Positions 1 to 7,662 of a stretch of DNA of 13,821 bases are shown piece after piece. The stretch spans positions 1 through 13,821 of the forward strand of contig JAQWBC010000012.1 of assembly GCA_028707415.1 (NCBI GenBank). The letters run 5' to 3'. How positions within the stretch are numbered: the first letter of the stretch is position 1; the number at the start of each line of letters is the position of its first letter. A program made the position numbers and the translations under genes. The stretch is from Candidatus Izemoplasmatales bacterium. GTDB taxonomy: Bacteria > Bacillota_I > Bacilli_A > Izemoplasmatales > Hujiaoplasmataceae. The notes below the pieces were generated by a model. It searched no databases. It was not told where the DNA came from and saw nothing but the letters and a program-made list of their open reading frames with translations.

Positions 1-1860
1 AGCATCGGTCAGTTCGAAACTTACCAATTGTTCCTCACCCGGGGATAACATGATTTTGGTAAATTTACGCAATTCGTGCTTGGGTTTGAATTGATGAGAT
101 TGATCTGGTTTAATAAAAAGCATGACGACTTCTTTTCCGGGGACTTGACCGGTATTTTTCACATACACTGAGACATTAATTTTTCCCGGGACTTTCATTT
201 TACTTGTGGATAGTGTCAAATCACGATATTCAAAAGTAGTATAACTGATTCCGTACCCAAAGGGAAACAGCGTTTTTAGGCCAATAGACGAATAATAACG
301 ATATCCCACATAAATACTCTCCTTGTAACAAGCATCGCCATTACCGAGAGCATAATCGTGATAACAGGGTGTATCTTCAAGTCGGGCGGGGAATGATTCC
401 GCAAGTCGACCGCTTGGGTTGGTTTTACCATATAATACATCAACGACAGCTGATGATCCCGCTTCGCCAACTAAATAAGTATTCAAAACCGCTTTTACAT
501 CGCTTAGCCAAGGCATCAAGATTGGTGATCCTATTTGCAAAACAACGATGACATTGGGGTTGACTTGTAAAACTGCTTTTACTAATTCAGTATGCCCTTT
601 CGGTAAATCAAGATGATTGCGGTCATAGCCTTCGGATTCGTATAAATCCGTTAGCCCAATCACTAAAATTACTTTGTCTTTACCGATAGCTAACGTTTTT
701 GCTGCTTCGATTAATTGAAAATCATATCCATCACCATCGAGACGATACCCATCACCATATACATAATTAGTTTCCAAAGGCAAACAATCAAGCATCGAAA
801 TAACTTTGAAGGGGTTGATATGACTTGATCCACCGCCCTGATACCGAACTTTTTTTGCCATTTGACCGATAATAGCTATTTTTTCACTGCCTAAAAGCGG
901 TAATACATGATTATCATTTTTAAGTAACACTAGCGATTCGGCTGTGATCTTTTTAGCAAGTTCGTGGTTAAGAGCCAAATCGAAATCTTCGATCCGATTG
1001 TTAATTTTCGTTGCGACTAATTGTAAAATTCGTCCGACCGAAGCATCAATTTCTTCCATTGAGATGATACCCTTTTTAAAAGCTTTTTCTAAACGACGAA
1101 TTGAATATTTGTGTCCCGGCATTTCTAAATCAAGGGAAGCCTTTAATGCACTATCCCGTTCGTTGGTTGCTGTCCAATCTGATACAATAACATTTTGAAA
1201 ACCGAACTCTTGGCGAAGAACATCGTTTAAAACTCGACGATTTTCTGAAGCATAGATGCCATCAATTTTGTTATAAGAGCACATAACCATTGCCGGGTTT
1301 TCTTGAACCGCCCGACGAAAAGCTTTGGTATATATTTCGTAAAAAGCTCGTTCATCGGCAACGGAATTGGATATCATTCGATAAGACTCTTGGGAATTGA
1401 GGGCATAATGTTTAATACATGCGCCCACATTTTTTGATTGAATTCCCCGAACGAATCCAGCCCCCATCTCTCCCGTTAAAACCGGATCTTCAGAATAGTA
1501 TTCAAAATTACGACCACAAAGAGGGCTGCGTTTGATATTTAATCCTGGGCCTAAAAGCACTTGAACATCCTTGTTAAGACATTCCATGGCAATTCCTTTA
1601 CCCATTTGATATGCAACTTGGGGATCAAAACTACAAGCTACGGTAACTTCATTGGGAAAACAGACGGCTTTATAACTTTCATTAGCTTGAACATCATTGC
1701 TTGATTGAAGTTGTTTACGTAAACCATGCGGACCATCAGCCATCATAATTGAAGGAACGTTTAATCGAGGAATTGAATATGTGTGCCAGGAATCTAAACC
1801 AACTAAGAGCGCACATTTTTCCCTTAAAGTCATTTCACTAATCATTTTTTCAATATTCAT
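1..1860 (-). CDS. Beta-glucosidase, glycoside hydrolase family 3 (3' end outside window)
   Basis: The frame is open for 620 codons and leaves the window without a stop. GH3 enzymes of this type hydrolyse beta-glucosides by a retaining mechanism. The N-terminal barrel shows GRNFEYYSEDP, then KHYALNSQE (K150, H151) and VIVSDWT, in which D228 is the expected nucleophile. LLKNDNHVLPL near 310 opens the second domain. FPFGYGISYTTFEY (from 532) leads into the C-terminal fibronectin III-like domain, of which roughly the last 50 residues appear to be missing off the edge. There is no signal peptide, so the enzyme is probably cytosolic and acts on imported sugars. The ATG at 1860 is preferred over the ATG at 1866 because AGAAAGGA lies 5-6 bases upstream of 1860 but abuts 1866. 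Substrate specificity (glucoside or xyloside) cannot be read from the sequence. Confidence 0.93.
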   Translation of the reverse strand, partial: MNIEKMISEMTLREKCALLVGLDSWHTYSIPRLNVPSIMMADGPHGLRKQLQSSNDVQANESYKAVCFPNEVTVACSFDPQVAYQMGKGIAMECLNKDVQVLLGPGLNIKRSPLCGRNFEYYSEDPVLTGEMGAGFVRGIQSKNVGACIKHYALNSQESYRMISNSVADERAFYEIYTKAFRRAVQENPAMVMCSYNKIDGIYASENRRVLNDVLRQEFGFQNVIVSDWTATNERDSALKASLDLEMPGHKYSIRRLEKAFKKGIISMEEIDASVGRILQLVATKINNRIEDFDLALNHELAKKITAESLVLLKNDNHVLPLLGSEKIAIIGQMAKKVRYQGGGSSHINPFKVISMLDCLPLETNYVYGDGYRLDGDGYDFQLIEAAKTLAIGKDKVILVIGLTDLYESEGYDRNHLDLPKGHTELVKAVLQVNPNVIVVLQIGSPILMPWLSDVKAVLNTYLVGEAGSSAVVDVLYGKTNPSGRLAESFPARLEDTPCYHDYALGNGDACYKESIYVGYRYYSSIGLKTLFPFGYGISYTTFEYRDLTLSTSKMKVPGKINVSVYVKNTGQVPGKEVVMLFIKPDQSHQFKPKHELRKFTKIMLSPGEEQLVSFELTDA

Positions 1861-1930
1861 ATCCATCCTTTCTCGAATTCCCGGGTTTGTGAAAATTCGG
1901 CGATGAACGGGAAAGTAATCATCATATTTA

Positions 1931-1939
1931 ATTATATCA
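1931..1939 (-). promoter_or_regulatory. Extended -10 promoter for the beta-glucosidase
   Basis: On the minus strand TGATATAAT is a perfect extended -10 element (TG-N-TATAAT). The expected start is near 1924, giving a leader of about 64 bases. No good -35 lies 17 bases upstream, which is tolerated with an extended -10. A second TATAAT at 1954-1959 is a weaker alternative. Confidence 0.5.
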
Positions 1940-1973
1940 TCTAAACAAATAAAATTATATTCTTTGCAGAAAA

Positions 1974-2008
1974 CAAAATAAAAAGGCTATTAAAATAATT
2001 AGCCTTTA
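1974..2008 (-). terminator. Intrinsic terminator of the tRNA-Arg cluster
   Basis: The arms AAAGGCTA (2000-2007) and TAGCCTTT (1982-1989) pair over 8 bases around a 10-base loop. They are followed on the minus strand by TTTTTATTTT. It lies 8 bases after the CCA end of the last tRNA. Confidence 0.85.
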
Positions 2009-2015
2009 GAATTCG

Positions 2016-2092
2016 TGGCGACTCGAACAGGATTCGAACCTGCGACCGACGGATCCGGAATCCGTTGCTCTATCCAGCTGAGCTATCGAGCC
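2016..2092 (-). tRNA. tRNA-Arg (anticodon CCG)
   Basis: A 77-base cloverleaf with encoded CCA. The acceptor GGCTCGA pairs with TCGAGTC (one G-U), the discriminator is G, and the T loop is TTCGAAT. The anticodon loop TTCCGGA, closed by ACGGA/TCCGT, gives CCG, which reads CGG. It is the third and last tRNA of the minus-strand cluster. A dedicated CGG reader fits a genome that uses CGG (for example the last sense codon of the gene ending at 5416). Confidence 0.96.
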
Positions 2093-2173
2093 ATGTTAAT
2101 ATAATGCTTTATTTCAGAAGGCTGAAAGCCATCGTCAAGGATACAATCGGATAAGAACTGGTCAAAGGAAGAA

Positions 2174-2250
2174 TGGCGACCCGAATAGGATTCGAACCTA
2201 CGACCGACGGCTTAGGAAGCCGCTGCTCTGTCCAGCTGAGCTATCGGGTC
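2174..2250 (-). tRNA. tRNA-Arg (anticodon CCT)
   Basis: A 77-base cloverleaf with encoded CCA. The acceptor GACCCGA pairs fully with TCGGGTC, and the discriminator is G. The anticodon loop TTCCTAA, closed by GCGGC/GCCGT, gives CCT, which reads AGG. It is the middle gene of the cluster, and its D-arm is nearly identical to those of its neighbours. Confidence 0.96.
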
Positions 2251-2282
2251 AACTTCGAAAAACAGTATGAAGTCATTTTTTT

Positions 2283-2312
2283 AAGAAAAGTCTGCCAAGG
2301 TCTTTGACAGAC
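2283..2312 (-). terminator. Terminator-like hairpin between tRNA-Arg(TCT) and tRNA-Arg(CCT)
   Basis: On the minus strand GTCTGTCAA pairs with TTGGCAGAC over 9 positions around the loop AGACC, and TTTTCTT follows. One pair is G-U in minus-strand RNA but a C-A mismatch on the plus strand, so the structure belongs to the minus transcript. It lies 12 bases after the CCA of the first tRNA, so it could partly terminate transcription or guide 3'-end processing. Confidence 0.6.
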
Positions 2313-2324
2313 GCAAGTAACAAA

Positions 2325-2401
<77 letters not shown>

Positions 2402-2414
2402 ATGCGCATAGATT

Positions 2415-2443
2415 ATTATAATACGCATCAATGGTTTTGTAAA
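2415..2443 (-). promoter_or_regulatory. Strong sigma-A promoter of the tRNA-Arg cluster
   Basis: The -35 TTTACA (2438-2443) and the -10 TATAAT (2415-2420) are 17 bases apart, matching 11 of 12 consensus positions. The start is expected about 7 bases beyond the -10, a few bases before the first tRNA, as usual for stable RNA operons. Confidence 0.85.
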
Positions 2444-2467
2444 GGGAAATCGGCCGTAGTTTCCCTT
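2442..2467. repeat. Inverted repeat touching the -35 of the tRNA promoter
   Basis: AAGGGAAA (2442-2449) and TTTCCCTT (2460-2467) are perfect 8-base arms around a GC-rich 10-base spacer. The repeat overlaps the outer two bases of the -35 hexamer. It could be a protein site or a hairpin in read-through RNA from the gene upstream. No strong U-tract follows on either strand, so it is not a clear terminator. Confidence 0.5.
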
Positions 2468-2510
2468 GTTTATATGCAAAGTATCTATTAAAAATGGTCA
2501 AACGGTTATA

Positions 2511-2537
2511 ACAAAAAAACCGTCTCAATACGGTTTA
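2511..2537 (-). terminator. Intrinsic terminator of the glycosyltransferase operon, containing its stop codon
   Basis: AAACCGT (2530-2536) and ACGGTTT (2517-2523) form a 7-base stem around ATTGAG, followed by more T residues on the minus strand. The TAA of the glycosyltransferase (2537-2535) lies in the upstream arm. Confidence 0.85.
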
Positions 2538-5414
2538 TTTTGTAAAGCCAACACGTTTGACTGTTCCCCAAGCATTGGTGTCTTTTAACGAAGAGAAAAC
2601 ACCTTTGATTCGATACATTCCCATAAATTGACGCCATCCAAAGTTTTCAAAAATTGCGATTAATATTAATAAAAGTGTGTCTTTAATTGATAAACATATC
2701 GAATCGTGTTCCGTGACGAGAAGCGCTAGTAACGATAGAACAATTCCCATAAGCATAGTGACAATCATCAGCAATATAATAATGTTGATTGTCAATAATC
2801 CAAAAATAAGTCCGATAGCCACGGCGAGATATCCTTGAATTTCGAGCATGGGACCAAACATTTCAAAGAAAAAGAAATAAGGAGTTGCGATTAAGCCGGC
2901 TTGTTTATAGTGAGCATTTCCGATCATTTTTCGGTGATACGACAGAATATCAACCAAACCTCGTTGCCAACGATTCCGTTGTTTTAATAAACTTTTAGTT
3001 TCTTCTGGCACTTCAGTATAACAGACCGCGTTATGAATATAGTCGATCCGAAATCGGAGATTGGTATCATAAGCTTGGCGAGTGATTCTGACCACCAATT
3101 CCATATCTTCACCAACGGTGTCCTTTTCTTTTGTGCTTTGCGTTAAATAGCCACCGCATTCGATCAAAATTTGTTTTTCAAATAAACCAAAGGCACCTGA
3201 GACAATCAACAATGAATCAATTACGGACCAACCAACGCGTCCCAGTGAAAAAGCGCGCAAATATTCGATGGTTTGTAACCGTGCTAAAAGATTTTTAGAT
3301 AAGCCTTTTGATTCAATTTGACCATGATCGACTTCGCATCCGTTTACAGGAAAGATACAACCGCCGAGGGCAAGTGTGATTTTATCATGATCAAGCATCG
3401 AGGACATTAATTTGAGTAACGATTCAGACTCTAATATGGAATCAGCGTCTATTCCGCAGATATAATCACTTTTAGCAAGATTAATTCCCACATTCAAGGC
3501 ATCTGCTTTCCCACCATTGGCTTTGTCAATAACAGTCAAATTCGGATAGTATTTGTTTTTAAAAATGGCTTTTATTGGACGGGCTTTCAATAGTTCGTTA
3601 TAGGGCACATTCTTTCGTTCTAACTTAAAATGGTCAATGAGTCGTTCAAGGGTTGCATCTTTAGACCCATCATTGATGACAATAACTTCAAAATCAGGGT
3701 AATTCAGGTTAAGCAAAGAATTGACACTTTCGACGATTGACATTTCTTCATTATAGGCAGGAGCAATGATTGAGATTGAAGCGAGCATTCCTTTTTGAAA
3801 TAACATTGATTTGCTTTTTATCCGCCATAAACGGCTTTGTCGATTCGCACCGTATGTGGATAATAAAGCTAAAATAATGTAGATACAGTTGATGGAAAGG
3901 TAATAGAACACGAACACTTCATTCATCAATACAATGTATTCGGTGCCAATCTGTGCTAATGTTGAAGTCGAGAACATCGAATACCTGGCGATAACGAAAA
4001 CCATTGGCATTAACATAAAAGCGACGAATATTATGGGTATTAACCAGCGAATCTTGGATTTTTCCGGTCCTGATCGCGGCTTTTCTAATGGTTTTGTTTG
4101 CGTTTTAACAAATCCCATTTTATGAAATAATTCAGAATTAAGATAATCATTTAATTCTTGAAAGAAGACAGGATTTGCTTGAGCAATAGGTTTAATAATA
4201 TTTATCATGGTTGTTTCGATTTGGTGATTGCGATTGCGATTAAGGAAGCTGATTAAATCGGCCGTTGATTGTGATTCAATAATCATAGCAATAATCATTT
4301 TCAGTTGTTCTGAATTCGATGCAAACAATTTTAAGATTAAATATTCAACACGTAGGACAAGAATTTTGGCAACAATCTGTTTTTGAGACAAAGGCAAATA
4401 ATCATTGGTTAATTCGATCATTTTGTCAAAATACATTTTATTGGTATCAATTATTTTAGTGATTGCACGGATACGAAATTCATCGCTACTTGTATTATCC
4501 GCAGAATGCAAAATATATAGAATCTGGTCAAATGTTTTCGTTTTCGCCATCGATTCTAAAGCAATATGGACAACTTCTGAATCAGAATTATTGATGTATT
4601 TATCCGCATCGAGATTATAGCCGTAAACATTCGTTAGTACTGACAATATATGATGATATAAGCGATTGATTCGTGGCAATCGCATCTTTGTATATGCGGG
4701 ATTAAGTTTTCCCGATAAATGGTTTTCGATGATTCCGAGTTCATTTTGTAGTGGCGGAATAAAATCCTGATTATAGAGACTTTCGGCTAAGTCAACAAAT
4801 AATTCCTTAATTTCTATTTCGGAACGATTATAAATATCCGGGAAATGGGTGTGAGATGATAAAAAGTGCGATTTAATGATTTCAATAATCCGTGATTGGT
4901 AAAAACGACGGCTACCAACGATACTGTCAATAAATGTTTGGACAGTCGATTGGTCCATGTTGTTTTTTAATGCATTGACCAGAAAAATCTTCACATGATC
5001 AATCTTTTCGATTCTTAACCTTCTAAGCAACGCTATTTGTACATTTGTCGTTAGGAAGTATGATAAAAAAAAGATTGCTTGTTTTCGTTTAAGAATAAAA
5101 ATCGAATTCAAATCTCTTTGATATTTTTTGATGATTCCGAAATTATCAAAGTCGCGGAAAGCTTTTTCCCATTGTTCTAAAGAAAGCTGTACTTGTTCTG
5201 ATAAACGAACAAAAACACGAATAAGAAGAGAAGGAGAAAACTCTGATGTCACCGATTCGTTTTTAAAATATCGATTAATTAAATACGTTTCAGCATTTTT
5301 AATCTTTACTGCTTTATTTTTGATATGTAACTTGTTTAAAATTACTGCTATGACTAATAGAATTTCGCCACTTATAAGCAATATGAGAAGCAATAATATC
5401 GTATCAAGCGTCAT
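2535..5414 (-). CDS. HEAT-like repeat / family 2 processive glycosyltransferase membrane protein
   Basis: 959 residues. A transmembrane segment at about 5-27 is followed by a long alpha-helical region (about 40-440) with HEAT/armadillo-like periodicity, two transmembrane segments (about 456-478 and 497-520), a GT2 domain (about 545-820) and several C-terminal transmembrane helices (to about 925). The catalytic set is intact: PAYNEE at 552-557, D582 in VINDGS, D656 and D658 in GIDADS, E769-D770, and QRNRW at 812-816. This D, DxD, D, Q/RxxRW pattern is that of inverting membrane synthases such as cellulose, hyaluronan and poly-GlcNAc synthases, which polymerise sugar nucleotides and extrude the chain. 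Polymer and donor are not identifiable. There is no PilZ domain. The start is one base after the stop of the upstream gene, with GGGAGG inside that gene's end, so the two are translationally coupled. Confidence 0.9.
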   Translation of the reverse strand: MTLDTILLLLILLISGEILLVIAVILNKLHIKNKAVKIKNAETYLINRYFKNESVTSEFSPSLLIRVFVRLSEQVQLSLEQWEKAFRDFDNFGIIKKYQRDLNSIFILKRKQAIFFLSYFLTTNVQIALLRRLRIEKIDHVKIFLVNALKNNMDQSTVQTFIDSIVGSRRFYQSRIIEIIKSHFLSSHTHFPDIYNRSEIEIKELFVDLAESLYNQDFIPPLQNELGIIENHLSGKLNPAYTKMRLPRINRLYHHILSVLTNVYGYNLDADKYINNSDSEVVHIALESMAKTKTFDQILYILHSADNTSSDEFRIRAITKIIDTNKMYFDKMIELTNDYLPLSQKQIVAKILVLRVEYLILKLFASNSEQLKMIIAMIIESQSTADLISFLNRNRNHQIETTMINIIKPIAQANPVFFQELNDYLNSELFHKMGFVKTQTKPLEKPRSGPEKSKIRWLIPIIFVAFMLMPMVFVIARYSMFSTSTLAQIGTEYIVLMNEVFVFYYLSINCIYIILALLSTYGANRQSRLWRIKSKSMLFQKGMLASISIIAPAYNEEMSIVESVNSLLNLNYPDFEVIVINDGSKDATLERLIDHFKLERKNVPYNELLKARPIKAIFKNKYYPNLTVIDKANGGKADALNVGINLAKSDYICGIDADSILESESLLKLMSSMLDHDKITLALGGCIFPVNGCEVDHGQIESKGLSKNLLARLQTIEYLRAFSLGRVGWSVIDSLLIVSGAFGLFEKQILIECGGYLTQSTKEKDTVGEDMELVVRITRQAYDTNLRFRIDYIHNAVCYTEVPEETKSLLKQRNRWQRGLVDILSYHRKMIGNAHYKQAGLIATPYFFFFEMFGPMLEIQGYLAVAIGLIFGLLTINIIILLMIVTMLMGIVLSLLALLVTEHDSICLSIKDTLLLILIAIFENFGWRQFMGMYRIKGVFSSLKDTNAWGTVKRVGFTK

Positions 5415-5415
5415 C

Positions 5416-7464
5416 CTACCGGCCTCCCTTTTTTAAGGTTCGGTCGATAAATCCGGCGATTTCTTCGAAGATAACCGGTTTTTGAATGACAAGATTAATG
5501 CCAATTTGATTTGCACGAATGACAATGTCGGGATTCTTATTATATGTCAGTAAAATATATGGTGTTTTGCCATTGATTGTTGTTTGGTTTAGATTCTGTT
5601 TCAGTTGCATACCATCAAGCTTAGCAATTGTTCGCTCAACAATTATCGCGTCAAAGGCCATTGATTCAGCAAGTTTTTGTGCTTCAATGCCATCATTAGC
5701 CGTCATTACCTCATAATTTTCGTTAAAAAATAGTGCTGTCAATAACCGTAAATTAATTTCTTCGTTATCAGCAATCAATAATTTGCCAGTCATTCCTTTT
5801 TTAATTATAGAAGTATGATCGATGATTACATTTGTACTTCGTGAAGCGGCCTTGATACGGGTTTCTCCGATAGTAAGCATCTGTTCACAAATTTGATATC
5901 CATCTTTTAAATTGACAAATTCAGACAGCCTGACAATCGCGACCGATAACGATATCGGTTCGATAAAGGCGTCGGAATCCTTGGCAGCGTTTTGAATCTT
6001 CTGTGCCAATTCGGATGCCTGCCGAAGACCCATATCTTCAATAAACAAAATGAATCCGGGACCGTTCCGTTTTATTAACAAATCCTCAGGATTTTTTATT
6101 TGTTCCAATAAATAACCGAGATTTCTAAGAGTTTCATCTCCGGTTCGAACTGAATATTTAGAATTAATCGTCAGAATATTATCGATTTGGATATAGAATA
6201 GATGAAAATCGATGGCTAAAGGCCGATCAAAATTGATATGTAGTATTTCTTCTTGTAAATGCTTTTGCAAAAACATTTCATTATAATTGTGTGTCAAAGG
6301 GTCCTTTATCATTTTTTCCATTGTATCTTTGAGTCGATTTTCTAAAGTTGCGACTTTTGCTTGGAGATCTGCTTTTTCAGAGTCCAGTTCTACAATTTTT
6401 TTCTCCGTCTCTACAAGTGTCGATTGATAAGTTAGTGGCATAGGTAAATCAAAGGTGGTGACTAACTTTTTAACCAGTGGTTCCAACACGACAATCCAAG
6501 AAAGACCTTTGCGAAGATAAATAATTTCAAAGATTTTATGCCAAAGTTTAGGACCGTGAGTTATGGAAGAGATGATCTCCAGGGTTTCAAGATTAACGGT
6601 ATATTCTGGGGTTTGACACACTTCGATTGTGGCTTCATAACCAAAAATGGTTTTCAATTTTTGAAAGATTTGTGAACAGATTGTTTCATAATTTATAATG
6701 CGTTGATTATCAATAACATTAGCAATATAAATATTACTATTATAAAATTCAAAAGCCTTTAGTTCCAAACAAAAAAAGCGCACCGTTTCTCGATCGAAAA
6801 GATTTCCGGATTGAGTTAGACAAATATCAAAATCAAGATTTAAAATCTGATTGACAACGGGTCGAACAAAATCAGTGCTAGGCACGTAATTTTGATAAAA
6901 TGACAATAAATGATGAATGTATTCATTTTGATTGAATGGCTCAAGGTTCTTTTTGGTCGTTTCAAATAAATAATTGGCAAACAAAGTCTTACCATACGAA
7001 TCAAGCGTCATGAAAGCTCCGGGTGTAAAAACAAATGGTGTCCTAATAAAAGAAAGAATTCGACCCGACTTCAAAACTAGTTGATAATTTGTTTGATTAA
7101 CTAGGATAATTGACCATCCATATGCATCATAATCATATAAACTAACAACTTTTGCTTCGGCCACAACGGTAGGAACGGCTCCAACCAACGAAAAGGCATT
7201 CATCGCCTCAACTAGATGGCTTTCAGCCGAGGGAACGATGATATATTTTAAACAGTCAAGTGGCAAAATTTGGCGAATCTGGTCAATTATCAGATTTATA
7301 TCGGTTATTGGACCAATCCCAATTAAAGTCATCTCCCCCATATCAACTATAATTGCGGGGATTGTCGTGTTAACTTCTTTAGGACGGTCAAGGTCAATCA
7401 GATATAAATCTTTCTTAAGCATCTTCGGTTTTATGAGTCGGTATTCTTTTTCGGAATCATTCAT
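5416..7464 (-). CDS. ODP/flavodiiron-type beta-lactamase fold, degenerate GGDEF and receiver domain protein
   Basis: 682 residues with no membrane segment, so cytosolic. Residues about 20-310 resemble the metallo-beta-lactamase domain of flavodiiron/ODP proteins (LKSGRILSFIRTPF, PGAF at 148, ITHGPKLW with H303). Of the usual iron ligands only E81 and H303 are clear: the others read S79, H83, L84, F146 and Y165. A coiled coil (about 345-390) leads to a GGDEF domain (about 388-550) that keeps DPLTHNYN, N434 and D443 but has NGPGF (467-471) for GGDEF and Q426 for the metal-binding Asp. A C-terminal receiver domain (558-680) keeps T640 and K662-P663 but has E610 where the phosphorylated Asp should be. 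The alignments were made by eye. The protein probably works as a binding or scaffold regulator of the glycosyltransferase encoded one base downstream. The ATG at 7464 has a weak GGTGG ribosome site. Confidence 0.8.
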   Translation of the reverse strand: MNDSEKEYRLIKPKMLKKDLYLIDLDRPKEVNTTIPAIIVDMGEMTLIGIGPITDINLIIDQIRQILPLDCLKYIIVPSAESHLVEAMNAFSLVGAVPTVVAEAKVVSLYDYDAYGWSIILVNQTNYQLVLKSGRILSFIRTPFVFTPGAFMTLDSYGKTLFANYLFETTKKNLEPFNQNEYIHHLLSFYQNYVPSTDFVRPVVNQILNLDFDICLTQSGNLFDRETVRFFCLELKAFEFYNSNIYIANVIDNQRIINYETICSQIFQKLKTIFGYEATIEVCQTPEYTVNLETLEIISSITHGPKLWHKIFEIIYLRKGLSWIVVLEPLVKKLVTTFDLPMPLTYQSTLVETEKKIVELDSEKADLQAKVATLENRLKDTMEKMIKDPLTHNYNEMFLQKHLQEEILHINFDRPLAIDFHLFYIQIDNILTINSKYSVRTGDETLRNLGYLLEQIKNPEDLLIKRNGPGFILFIEDMGLRQASELAQKIQNAAKDSDAFIEPISLSVAIVRLSEFVNLKDGYQICEQMLTIGETRIKAASRSTNVIIDHTSIIKKGMTGKLLIADNEEINLRLLTALFFNENYEVMTANDGIEAQKLAESMAFDAIIVERTIAKLDGMQLKQNLNQTTINGKTPYILLTYNKNPDIVIRANQIGINLVIQKPVIFEEIAGFIDRTLKKGGR

Positions 7465-7489
7465 ATTACCACCGCCTAAACATATTCAT

Positions 7490-7495
7490 ATTATA
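7490..7495 (-). promoter_or_regulatory. Probable -10 of the regulator-glycosyltransferase operon
   Basis: A perfect TATAAT on the minus strand lies 25 bases from the start codon at 7464, predicting a leader of about 20 bases. At 17 bases upstream there is only TTTCTT, a poor -35. A dependence on an activator is possible but not shown. Confidence 0.45.
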
Positions 7496-7613
7496 CATAA
7501 TTGGCTATAAAAAAGAAAGGTAGCTGCGGTTTTTGCTTCTATTTTGCATCGCATAAAGCATTTATCGAATTACAAATGGTTTTTGATTTTCTATTTATTT
7601 GCTTCAGTTAATA

Positions 7614-7622
7614 TGGTATAAT
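7614..7622 (+). promoter_or_regulatory. Extended -10 promoter of the MFS-lipoprotein operon
   Basis: TGGTATAAT is a perfect extended -10 element. The start is expected near 7629, 34 bases before the MFS start codon. No good -35 is seen at 17 bases. The promoter diverges from the operon promoter at 7490. Confidence 0.65.
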
Positions 7623-7632
7623 CATTTCGAAA

Positions 7633-7652
7633 AAGTGACTGTCACTTAAGTG
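7633..7652 (+). promoter_or_regulatory. Overlapping palindromes between transcription start and ribosome site of the MFS gene
   Basis: AAGTGAC-T-GTCACTT (7633-7647) is a perfect 15-base palindrome. It shares bases with a second perfect palindrome, CACTTAAGTG (7643-7652), whose last base is the first G of the ribosome site GGAGG (7652-7656). Lying just after the expected start, the element suits a repressor operator, or an RNA hairpin that affects ribosome access. The binding protein is unknown. Confidence 0.5.
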
Positions 7653-7662
7653 GAGGATACGC

